Shown: positions 1-6,207 of the stretch, in pieces
How the letters are laid out: every line of letters begins with the position of its first letter
How positions within the stretch are numbered: the stretch's first letter is position 1
Source: Methylophilaceae bacterium
Lineage (GTDB): Bacteria; Pseudomonadota; Gammaproteobacteria; Burkholderiales; Methylophilaceae
Length of the DNA stretch: 8,317 nt
NCBI GenBank assembly: GCA_003533095.1
Contig: DOEL01000061.1
Span: 1 to 8,317 of the forward strand
Direction: 5' to 3'
Made by a program: the position numbers and the translations under genes
The notes under the pieces: model-generated
What the model was told of the DNA's origin: nothing
Seen by the model: the letters and a program-made list of their open reading frames with translations, nothing else
Databases searched by the model: none

Positions 1-214
1 CTTGATGATTAGTTTCAAGATCCCCATGTGAGGATAAAAGTGCCAATAGAGGAACTAAAGTCTCGGGAAGCGCGGTTCCTATAGCCGCAAAAATTGATCC
101 TGTAACGCCTTCAGAAATTTTTAGTTTCTCTCCTAAATGTTCAAGCGCATTGGTAAATATCTCAGCTGAGACTAAAATAACCAATAACATGAAACATAAT
201 TTTAAAAAAATCAT
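1..214 (-). CDS. CaCA-family cation (Na+/Ca2+-type) antiporter, N-terminal part only
   Basis: Reading the minus strand from ATG at 214 gives 71 uninterrupted codons that run off the left edge, so the C-terminal majority of the protein is missing. The start is hydrophobic (MIFLKLCFMLLVILVSAEIF), as expected of a first membrane helix. It is followed by a short amphipathic stretch and then by GSIFAAIGTALPETLVPLLA (residues 41-60). That segment matches the alpha-1 repeat of the sodium/calcium exchanger superfamily, whose signature is G-T-[SA]-L-P-E, with the Pro-Glu pair lining the ion site. Members are inner-membrane proteins of roughly 300-350 residues that exchange Ca2+ or other cations for Na+ or H+. 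The start is supported by an AAAGGA Shine-Dalgarno 5 nt upstream. The gene is divergent from ampD with a 35-bp gap. The family is fairly secure from the motif; the ion transported cannot be told from this fragment. Confidence 0.78.
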   Translation of the reverse strand, partial: MIFLKLCFMLLVILVSAEIFTNALEHLGEKLKISEGVTGSIFAAIGTALPETLVPLLALLSSHGDLETNHQ

Positions 215-249
215 TTCAATCCTTTAATTTTAATGATGCATAATTAACA
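215..249. promoter_or_regulatory. 35-bp divergent region between antiporter and ampD, with a candidate ampD promoter
   Basis: This is all the DNA between two divergent start codons. On the plus strand CATAAT (239-244) resembles a -10 box, and TTCAAT (215-220) is a weak -35 candidate 18 bp upstream. Transcription would then begin at about 250, the A of the ampD ATG. On the minus strand the region holds the antiporter ribosome binding site; that gene's promoter would have to overlap the start of ampD. The elements were read by eye and the -35 is poor. Confidence 0.35.
220..225 (-). promoter_or_regulatory. Shine-Dalgarno of the CaCA antiporter
   Basis: On the minus strand AAAGGA lies 5 nt before the ATG at 214. 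It is the clearest ribosome binding site in the window and fixes the antiporter start. It overlaps the divergent region that must also serve ampD. Confidence 0.7.
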
Positions 250-816
250 ATGCTTTCACCCATAGTAATCAATGATGCTGGATTTGCGAATAAGGCAAAA
301 ATTATATTATCGCCCAACTTTGATAGCCGACCCAGCAAGTCTGATATAAATTTAATTGTAATTCATAATATTAGTCTTCCACCCAGAATTTATGAGGGAA
401 ATAATATTATTGATTTATTTACAAATAAACTTAATCCTGAAAATCATGAATACTTTAAATCTATTTCAGATTTAAAAGTATCTTCTCACTTTTTGATTAG
501 AAGAGATGGGTCGCTTTTTCAGTTTGTATCATGTCTAGACCGCGCTTGGCACGCTGGCGAATCTTGCTGGAATCAAATTAATAATTGTAATGATTTCTCA
601 ATTGGCATTGAGTTAGAGGGAAGTGATTATGATACTTTTGAAACCAAGCAATACTCTTGCTTAAAAGAATTAATTCAATCCTTAATAAACGTTTACCCTA
701 TTAAAGATATTGTAGGGCATTCTGACATTGCACCATCTAGAAAAACTGATCCAGGTCCCTATTTTGAATGGGATAAAATAAATAATTGTTTTGATCAATT
801 AATAAATAAAAATTAA
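250..816 (+). CDS. ampD: AmpD, cytosolic 1,6-anhydro-N-acetylmuramyl-L-alanine amidase
   Basis: The 188-residue protein is close to the usual length of AmpD (E. coli about 183). AmpD cleaves the lactyl-amide bond between 1,6-anhydroMurNAc and L-alanine in recycled muropeptides in the cytoplasm. Where an AmpR/beta-lactamase system exists, it thereby lowers the inducer of that system. The N-terminus has SPNFDSRP (21-28), typical of the family. Zinc ligands are recognisable as His39 (in IVIHN), His157 (in GHSDIAPSRKTDPGP) and Asp167. The catalytic Glu121 (in IGIELEG) and Lys165 are also present, as is WHAGES (100-105). There is no signal peptide, which favours AmpD over the periplasmic AmiD/AmiA types. 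The ATG at 250 is the only possible start, because an in-frame TAA lies at 241-243. No Shine-Dalgarno is visible. The stop overlaps that of the convergent symporter gene by 4 bp. No ampE or ampR is in view. Confidence 0.95.
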   Translation: MLSPIVINDAGFANKAKIILSPNFDSRPSKSDINLIVIHNISLPPRIYEGNNIIDLFTNKLNPENHEYFKSISDLKVSSHFLIRRDGSLFQFVSCLDRAWHAGESCWNQINNCNDFSIGIELEGSDYDTFETKQYSCLKELIQSLINVYPIKDIVGHSDIAPSRKTDPGPYFEWDKINNCFDQLINKN

Positions 817-2042
817 TTTCTGCCAATTATTTTTTGCACAATTAAACTTACAACAATATCACCTTCGACATTTACTGCGGTTCTGAATGTATCAAGCAGG
901 CGGTCAATCGGCAATAAAATTGCAAGCGCTTCCAAAGGAAGCCCTACCGATTGCAAAACCATAGCCATAGTTACCATGCCAGCACTTGGAATTCCAGGGG
1001 CGCCAATTGCACCTATCATGGCAGTAAAAAAAACAATAATTTGTTGTCCTATCCCCAAATCAATCCCAGATAGATTTGCAATAAATAAGGCAGCAGATGC
1101 CTCATAAAGCGCTGTTCCATCCATATTCATTGTTGCCCCAATTGGTATAACAAACCCAGCAATATCAGATTTCACTTTTAAATTGTTTTCAACAACTCTC
1201 AAAGTAATTGGGATTGTCGCACTGCTGGAACTGGTTGCAAAAGCAGTGGCAATTGCTTCTCTCGCACCATGCCATAACTTAAATATATTTATTTTTGTAA
1301 AAAAATAAAGCAGTAAAGGTAAAACAACTATTCCATGGAAAAGTGTCATCCCAATAATTACTATTATAAATTTCGATAGAGTGATAAATAAATCTGGAGA
1401 TTGCTGAGCAATTAATTTAATAATGAGAGCTGCAATACCATAAGGTGAAAATTTTATAATCCAGGATATTATCTTCATGCAAATACCCAGCAAACCATTG
1501 AATAATTTTTTTACCTCAATAAATTTTTTATCTCCTTTAGCAATGGCGAGACCTACCAATATCGAAAATGTAATTACGCCTAAAATATTTCCTTCGGTCA
1601 TTGCTTTAAATGGATTCACAAAAATACCACTAAGAAATTGTTTGAGAAATAATGGAAGTGAAATTGAAGAAGAGTGAAAGTTATTTAATTGTTCACTGAA
1701 TATAGACAAAGACATGCCTTGTCCAGGCCCAAATAAATTCATTGATCCAAGACCCAATATAATTGCCAGTGCCATGGAAATGAAAAAAAATAAAAATGTT
1801 AAAAACCAAATCTTTGAAGATTGCTTATGTGAACTAAGATTGGCAATACCCACAGATATGGAAAAAAATATTACTGGAATCAAAACCATTTTTAGAGACG
1901 AAATGAATATATCCGCTATTAGATCGGCTACATAGATAAATGAATCACTTCCAATCGATGATGGATTGAGCTTAATATAAAAGCCAAATAGTAACCCAGC
2001 AAATACCCCTATTAAAATCTGATGATTCGTTGTTTTTTTCAT
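813..2042 (-). CDS. DAACS-family symporter, probably glutamate/aspartate:cation (GltP/GltT type)
   Basis: This 409-residue inner-membrane protein belongs to the dicarboxylate/amino acid:cation symporter family, which imports substrate with Na+ or H+. Multiple hydrophobic segments span the protein. The signatures in order are the serine-rich hairpin-1 tip SSSSAT (271-276), NMDGTALYE (306-314), the hairpin-2 motif GAIGAPGIPSAG (344-355), and the last-helix motif DRLLDTFRTAVNVEGD (380-395). By alignment from memory with the archaeal homologue GltPh (offset 10), Asp384, Arg387, Thr388 and Asn391 match the residues that bind the amino and side-chain carboxylate groups of aspartate. This favours acidic amino acids over C4-dicarboxylates or neutral amino acids. 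It is the last gene of the purM block: its ATG (2042) lies 4 nt after the stop of the methyltransferase gene, which suggests translational coupling. No separate Shine-Dalgarno is clear. The family is secure and the exact substrate is inferred. Confidence 0.92.
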   Translation of the reverse strand: MKKTTNHQILIGVFAGLLFGFYIKLNPSSIGSDSFIYVADLIADIFISSLKMVLIPVIFFSISVGIANLSSHKQSSKIWFLTFLFFFISMALAIILGLGSMNLFGPGQGMSLSIFSEQLNNFHSSSISLPLFLKQFLSGIFVNPFKAMTEGNILGVITFSILVGLAIAKGDKKFIEVKKLFNGLLGICMKIISWIIKFSPYGIAALIIKLIAQQSPDLFITLSKFIIVIIGMTLFHGIVVLPLLLYFFTKINIFKLWHGAREAIATAFATSSSSATIPITLRVVENNLKVKSDIAGFVIPIGATMNMDGTALYEASAALFIANLSGIDLGIGQQIIVFFTAMIGAIGAPGIPSAGMVTMAMVLQSVGLPLEALAILLPIDRLLDTFRTAVNVEGDIVVSLIVQKIIGRN

Positions 2043-2046
2043 TTTG

Positions 2047-3303
2047 TTATTCTATTCGCTCAAGAACTGCGGCAAAAAAACCATCTGTTTTTTGATTGTT
2101 CGGAGTCAATTTTAAAAAGTTACCGGTAGAGAGAGGTATTTGATTTTTTATTAAAATATCATCAACAGAAATAGATTTAAAATTTTCATTTTGTTTTAAA
2201 AAAGCTTCAACAATAAGCTCATTTTCTTTTTTCAAAAGACTGCATGTAGAATAAATTAAACGGCCTTCTTTTTTTACTAACTTTTTAGCTTCCTCAAGAA
2301 TGGCTAATTGTTTAACGTTGAGCTCATCTAGATCTTGAATAGAATTTTTCCATTTTAAATCTGGATTTCTCCTAAAGGTACCAGTTCCACTGCATGGAAC
2401 ATCAGCAAGTACCCGATCAAATTTTCCATGTAATTTTTTTAATTTTGTATCTTTTTCATTTTTTATTTTTTGTGCAAATAAGTTTGATAATCCTGATTTT
2501 TTTAATCGCTTTCCCAAATTTGCAATTCTTTTTTCAGAAATATCATAAGCATATATGCGTCCAGTATTTTTCATAATTGCCCCTATTGCCAAACTCTTTC
2601 CTCCAGCCCCAGCACAAAAATCTGCAACCATCATTCCTCTTTTTGCATCTACTACAAAGCTTAGTATTTGACTACTTTCATCCTGAACTTCTATCTTTCC
2701 TTCCACGAACAGTGGATTTCGACTTAATGATGTCCCTCTAGAAATTCTTATGCCATGAGGGGAATATGTCGTTGCTTCAATATCAGTTACTTCTTTTGCA
2801 AGTAATTTAATTAATTCATCTCTGCCAATCTTTACTGTATTCACTCTTATATCTAATTTGGCAGGCTCAAGAAAACTTCTACCCAGAATTATTGCTTCAT
2901 CTATACCGTATTGTTCAACTAATAAATCCCAAAGCCAGTCAGGTAAACTTAATTTTTCTGGCCATGTATATTTGTCTGTATCTTTTGATTTTAGTGATTT
3001 TGCCCATTCTATTTCTTCTTTATTTAAACTACGCTCTAAGTCACGAATACTTCTACCTTCAATTTTTATTAGCCATGAAATCACGAGCTTTTTAAAATTT
3101 TCATCATCTTCATTTATTTTTTTTAAAAATCTTAATCGCCTGAGGATGCCGTAGATACATTCGGCAATTTCTCCTCTATCTTTTTGTCCTAGCTCACCAT
3201 GCTGTCTGAAATAGTTACTTAATTTCATATCTGCGGGCCCATTAAAATCTAATGTTTCACCCAAAATATTTGCACAATGTTGAATTAAATTTAGGTTTAG
3301 CAT
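2047..3303 (-). CDS. RsmB/NOP-family rRNA (cytosine-C5) methyltransferase
   Basis: The 418-residue protein transfers a methyl group from SAM to cytosine C5 in RNA, most likely 16S rRNA as in RsmB (E. coli, about 429 aa). Residues 1-140 form a helical N-terminal region of NusB-like type (PADMKLSNYFRQHGELGQKD at 23-42). The Rossmann methyltransferase domain follows, with SAM motif DFCAGAGGKS (228-237), Asp254 after beta-2 (YAYD), motif IV DVPCSGTG (301-308) with Cys304, and motif VI STCS with Cys354. In this family motif VI provides the nucleophile and motif IV the cysteine for release. QDESSQ (207-212) and the C-terminal DGFFAA (407-412) are also typical. It starts 2 nt after the stop of the anchored DUF3108 gene and ends 4 nt before the symporter gene. 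Betaproteobacteria often carry a second such enzyme beside DUF3108 genes in addition to the RsmB near fmt. For that reason I give no gene symbol: this may be the paralogue, not RsmB itself. Confidence 0.92.
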   Translation of the reverse strand: MLNLNLIQHCANILGETLDFNGPADMKLSNYFRQHGELGQKDRGEIAECIYGILRRLRFLKKINEDDENFKKLVISWLIKIEGRSIRDLERSLNKEEIEWAKSLKSKDTDKYTWPEKLSLPDWLWDLLVEQYGIDEAIILGRSFLEPAKLDIRVNTVKIGRDELIKLLAKEVTDIEATTYSPHGIRISRGTSLSRNPLFVEGKIEVQDESSQILSFVVDAKRGMMVADFCAGAGGKSLAIGAIMKNTGRIYAYDISEKRIANLGKRLKKSGLSNLFAQKIKNEKDTKLKKLHGKFDRVLADVPCSGTGTFRRNPDLKWKNSIQDLDELNVKQLAILEEAKKLVKKEGRLIYSTCSLLKKENELIVEAFLKQNENFKSISVDDILIKNQIPLSTGNFLKLTPNNQKTDGFFAAVLERIE

Positions 3304-3305
3304 AC

Positions 3306-4304
3306 TTAAGGCTCTAAACTTTCAGTTTCAATTTTTTTTGCAGACTGGTCCAAAATACTGCCATCTTTTTCTGTCTTTCTTATTTTGACAGGAAGATATT
3401 TGTAATCTTTTGCAAGCCACAAATCAATTCTTTCCTCGTTGATATAATTAAATTTAGCTATATGCATAGTTGAGATCTTATCTGTTTCAGTCTCAATAAC
3501 TTCATCCCCAACATAAGCATAATCATATGACTTATAATTTTTTCCATTTGTAATGTAAATTTTCATTTTGGTTAAAGGAGGCTCAAACATAAACTGATAC
3601 ATGAAACTTAACATATCTTGCGATCCTTCGAGAATCTCGAATTCACTTACTTTTCCATTTATTGTAGTAATTACTTTTTTTGCATCCCAATCAAAGCTTG
3701 CCAGATTATCTATTTTGCTACCAAATTGATAATGATAATTTGTTGGTTTTAATCCATCTTCTGTAACAAATCCCTCGCTTGTTTGAATTAATTTATTCCA
3801 ATAAAAAAGCGATACAAAGCCTTTTGCTTCAACTTCATTTCTAATACTATAGTGATTATTCTGATCTAATAAATACACTGTTCTTGCTGCCCCTACCGGC
3901 GAACTATCTAGACTTCTTCTTACATCATAATCAATAACCACTCTCTTATATTGAATTTCTTTTTTTCCACTACTTTGTGAAGTTTCATTTAAATCATTAT
4001 TTTGAATATATTGACTTAAATCATTTATCGAATTTTCTTTTACTTTGTTTGAATTGTTATCCATCTGCTTATTCTTTTTAGGTATAACTAATTTTTTCTT
4101 TTTTATTACTTCTTCCTTCTTTTCAGGACTTTCAAGATGACTCTCAATAACAATATTAAGATTGTCTGAATTTTTTAAAAAAAATGGGTTGTATATATCA
4201 ATACCCCCCAGCAAAAAAAGATGAATTAAAATTGAAACACAAATGGCTAGCAAAAATTTTACATGATTACTTTTTAGTATTTTTTTTATAATTTTAAATC
4301 TCAT
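3306..4304 (-). CDS. Membrane-anchored DUF3108 protein with a TonB-like N-terminus
   Basis: This is a 332-residue protein of unknown function. A short basic N-terminus precedes one hydrophobic helix (about 16-35) with no obvious cleavage site, so it is probably an inner-membrane anchor with the rest in the periplasm. The helix carries Ser24-x3-His28 (VSILIHLF), the same spacing as Ser16 and His20 in the TonB anchor. After the helix, LNIVIESHLESP (49-60) resembles the short segment that follows the TonB helix, then comes a Lys-rich and Asn/Ser-rich linker (about 61-118). The C-terminal part (about 120-325) matches its neighbour and the DUF3108 family: SEG-x7-GLKP (176-187), FDWD (204-207), QDMLSFMYQF (229-238), LWL (295-297) and LPVKIRKTEKDGS (304-316). 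The start overlaps the upstream paralogue by 11 bp, so translation is probably coupled. The DUF3108 assignment comes from remembered motifs and context. No substrate or partner can be named. Confidence 0.82.
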   Translation of the reverse strand: MRFKIIKKILKSNHVKFLLAICVSILIHLFLLGGIDIYNPFFLKNSDNLNIVIESHLESPEKKEEVIKKKKLVIPKKNKQMDNNSNKVKENSINDLSQYIQNNDLNETSQSSGKKEIQYKRVVIDYDVRRSLDSSPVGAARTVYLLDQNNHYSIRNEVEAKGFVSLFYWNKLIQTSEGFVTEDGLKPTNYHYQFGSKIDNLASFDWDAKKVITTINGKVSEFEILEGSQDMLSFMYQFMFEPPLTKMKIYITNGKNYKSYDYAYVGDEVIETETDKISTMHIAKFNYINEERIDLWLAKDYKYLPVKIRKTEKDGSILDQSAKKIETESLEP

Positions 4305-5022
4305 TGAGATCTATATTTGCGTATGTCAAATTTTGCTCTAGTGTCGAACCATTTTTTTCTTGATAGCGAATACGAACTGGCAATTTATAAAGTTTATTAT
4401 TTAACCATAATTGAGTTTCTGGCCTTCCATCCCTTTCGGCTAGACTTTGAATGGAAGTGGTCTCAAAATTTACATCGCCTAATGAAAGCAATACCTTTTT
4501 ATCAGTGATCCTAAATTGATATTTTTTATACTTTTTACCTGTAGCAGCTGCAAATTCAATCGTAGGTTCTTCAAAATTTTCATAATTAAATTGATATAAG
4601 TAACTAATTAAATCTTGTGTTTTGTTTTCTATGCTTTCTTTTGTGTCACTTCCTTTATAACGAGTAATTAATATTTGACTGTCCCAATCAAAATCAACAA
4701 TTGCATCTTTACTCGCATTATTTCCTTGATGAAGTTCAAAGTGTTTTGGCTTTAAGCCCTCAGGTGAAATAATGCCTTCACTTATCAATACACGATCTCC
4801 AAATAATGCATAAAGACCAATACCTTTTGTAGCGCTCTCAATTCGATATTTACCAGTTTCATCAGTCACAAATTTTTCAATGACGGTGCCCACTAGCTCT
4901 CCATTTTGAGTGAGCTCGTATTTCAACTCTAAATTACTAGGAAGTTCTTTCGAAAAAGCTAAGGTATCAAATATAAATAAAAAAAATACTAGCCACTTTT
5001 TGGATGGCAATAATTTTTTCAT
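4294..5022 (-). CDS. Secreted DUF3108 protein, function unknown
   Basis: The 242-residue protein begins with a Sec-type signal peptide: basic MKKLLPSKK, a hydrophobic core at 10-22, and a likely cleavage after Ala-Phe-Ser (22-24). The mature protein should be periplasmic, about 218 residues. No lipobox cysteine is present. The body is rich in predicted beta strands and shares collinear motifs with the next gene: SEG-x7-GLKP (81-92), FDWD (111-114), QDLISYLYQF (136-145), LWL (205-207) and LPVRIRYQEKNGS (214-226). The two are therefore tandem paralogues. Compared with its neighbour it lacks the transmembrane anchor and the Lys/Asn-rich linker. It starts 7 nt after the purM stop without a clear Shine-Dalgarno, and its end overlaps the next start by 11 bp. 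In betaproteobacteria DUF3108 genes commonly sit beside purN/purM and an RsmB-type gene, but their role is not known to me. Confidence 0.85.
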   Translation of the reverse strand: MKKLLPSKKWLVFFLFIFDTLAFSKELPSNLELKYELTQNGELVGTVIEKFVTDETGKYRIESATKGIGLYALFGDRVLISEGIISPEGLKPKHFELHQGNNASKDAIVDFDWDSQILITRYKGSDTKESIENKTQDLISYLYQFNYENFEEPTIEFAAATGKKYKKYQFRITDKKVLLSLGDVNFETTSIQSLAERDGRPETQLWLNNKLYKLPVRIRYQEKNGSTLEQNLTYANIDLNEI

Positions 5023-5029
5023 ATCTAGA

Positions 5030-6085
5030 TTAAATCACCATGGTAGGATTTTCATTAGATTCGCGCTTTCTAATGACGCCTATTTCATACACTGTCTCAT
5101 TAAATTCTTGTAAGATCTGTTTTGCTTTGGCGACGTCCTTTCGATCCATGACGATAGCCATTCCTATTCCACAATTAAATGTTCGATAAAGTTCTGCGTT
5201 AGGAATATTTCCTTTTTCTTGAAGCCATTGAAAAAGTTTTGGTAATGGCCAGCTTGATGATTGAATTTCTGCCATCAAATCTTCTTCTAAAATACGCGGG
5301 ATATTCTCAGTAATACCGCCGCCCGTGATGTGCGCCATCCCTTTAATTTCAATCGTCTCTTTGAGTTTAAGAATCGATTTTACGTAAAGTCTTGTGGGCT
5401 CCATTACAATATCCTTTAATGTTTTTCCATCAAAAGGACCTAAAAAATCAGCTTTTTCATTGCTGATAATTTTCCTAATTAAAGAATATCCATTTGAATG
5501 AGCTCCACTAGAAGCAAGACCAATTACTACATCGCCAGGTTGAATTGTTTTGCCATTAATGATTTCACTTTTTTCTACAACACCTACTGCGAATCCAGCT
5601 AAATCATATTCACCTTCAGGGTACATGCCCGGCATTTCTGCTGTTTCTCCACCTACAAGAGCACATCCAGATTGAGCGCAACCCTCTGCAATACCTTTAA
5701 TAACTTGAGATGCTGTTTCTACGTCAAGTTTTCCACATGCAAAATAATCGAGAAAGAATAAGGGTTCAGCACCTTGAACCAATATGTCATTAACACTCAT
5801 AGCAACCAAATCAATTCCAACTGTGTCATGTTTATTCAATTCAAAAGCTAATTTAAGTTTTGTGCCAACACCATCAGTACCTGAAACTAAGATAGGCTCT
5901 TTGTATTTTTTAGGAACTTCAAACAAAGACCCAAAACCTCCAATTCCACCCAAAACCTCTGCTCGCATGGTTTTTTTGGCAAAAGGCTTAATTCTCTCAA
6001 CAAGCTGATCTCCTGCCTCAATATCTACTCCTGCATCCTTATAACTGATGGATTGGTTATCTTTTTTTTCATCATCTTTATTCAA
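5030..6085 (-). CDS. purM: PurM, phosphoribosylformylglycinamidine cyclo-ligase (AIR synthetase)
   Basis: PurM closes the imidazole ring of FGAM using ATP to give aminoimidazole ribotide, the fifth step of de novo purine synthesis, in the cytosol. The 351 residues agree with the family (E. coli about 345). Motifs in order are SYKDAGVD (14-21), GGIGGFG (46-52), [12 protein letters not shown] (68-79), [20 protein letters not shown] (90-109), [11 protein letters not shown] (145-155), [11 protein letters not shown] (192-202), [13 protein letters not shown] (252-264) and FNCGIGMA (303-310), which is the full PurM/PurL-type ATP-binding pattern. The start is TTG at 6085. Upstream the frame meets TGA after five codons with no ATG or GTG, and no in-frame ATG lies before SYKDAGVD. 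A purine-rich AGAGAG lies 8 nt before the TTG. It heads a tight five-gene minus-strand block. purN, the usual companion, is not next to it. Confidence 0.96.
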   Translation of the reverse strand: MNKDDEKKDNQSISYKDAGVDIEAGDQLVERIKPFAKKTMRAEVLGGIGGFGSLFEVPKKYKEPILVSGTDGVGTKLKLAFELNKHDTVGIDLVAMSVNDILVQGAEPLFFLDYFACGKLDVETASQVIKGIAEGCAQSGCALVGGETAEMPGMYPEGEYDLAGFAVGVVEKSEIINGKTIQPGDVVIGLASSGAHSNGYSLIRKIISNEKADFLGPFDGKTLKDIVMEPTRLYVKSILKLKETIEIKGMAHITGGGITENIPRILEEDLMAEIQSSSWPLPKLFQWLQEKGNIPNAELYRTFNCGIGMAIVMDRKDVAKAKQILQEFNETVYEIGVIRKRESNENPTMVI

Positions 6086-6207
6086 AAGATTAACTCTCTT
6101 TCATTAAACATTTGGGTTAGTCGTTATAATTGAAATTTTAACCGAAATATATTTTAAAGATGTGCATAATTAAAGCTATCTTTACCTAAATAAGCTTTTC
6201 CATAGAT
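6086..6207. promoter_or_regulatory. Divergent promoter region between purM and hda
   Basis: This is the largest intergenic gap in the window at 122 bp, and it is strongly AT-rich. For hda (plus strand) the best pair I see is TTGAAA (6130-6135), a 17-bp spacer, and TTTAAA (6153-6158). This would start transcription near 6165 with a leader of about 43 nt. Two further -10-like hexamers are TATAAT (6125-6130) and CATAAT (6165-6170), both without a good -35. For purM (minus strand), TATAAC (complement of 6123-6128) and TAAAAT (complement of 6135-6140) could be -10 boxes, but neither has a convincing -35. I see no purine-riboswitch-like fold and no clear palindromic PurR-type operator. Confidence 0.45.

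Larger units (their letters stand above)
813..6085 (-). other. Probable five-gene operon: purM, two DUF3108 genes, RNA methyltransferase, symporter
   Basis: Five same-strand genes have junctions of +7, -11, +2 and +4 bp (5023-5029, 4294-4304, 3304-3305, 2043-2046). There is no room for an internal promoter or terminator between genes, so one transcript from the 6086-6207 region is the simple reading. Internal promoters inside coding DNA cannot be excluded. The products do not share an obvious pathway; grouping may reflect growth-linked expression or genome compaction. Confidence 0.75.

Noticed and set aside
801..830. Possible bidirectional terminator at the ampD/symporter junction
   Set aside because: AATTAAT-type repeats are present but no GC-containing stem or following T-run; composition explains them.
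1477..1935. Plus-strand open frames of 66 and 73 codons opposite the symporter gene
   Set aside because: They mirror the codons of a conserved transporter and have no ribosome binding site or recognisable domain.
2858..3154. Plus-strand open frame of 98 codons opposite the methyltransferase gene
   Set aside because: It lies wholly antisense to a gene with complete conserved motifs, its Ser/Phe/Ile-rich product matches nothing I know, and overlapping frames here are equally open because of AT-rich codon use.
4910..5113. Plus-strand open frame spanning the DUF3108/purM junction
   Set aside because: No start signal and no recognisable product; it crosses two real genes on the other strand.
5784..6008. 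Plus-strand open frame of 74 codons opposite purM
   Set aside because: It covers the complement of the highly conserved PurM motifs; constraint on PurM explains its openness.
6086..6207. Possible purine riboswitch or PurR operator upstream of purM
   Set aside because: I could not find the conserved riboswitch junction sequences or a convincing operator palindrome; the region is simply AT-rich.
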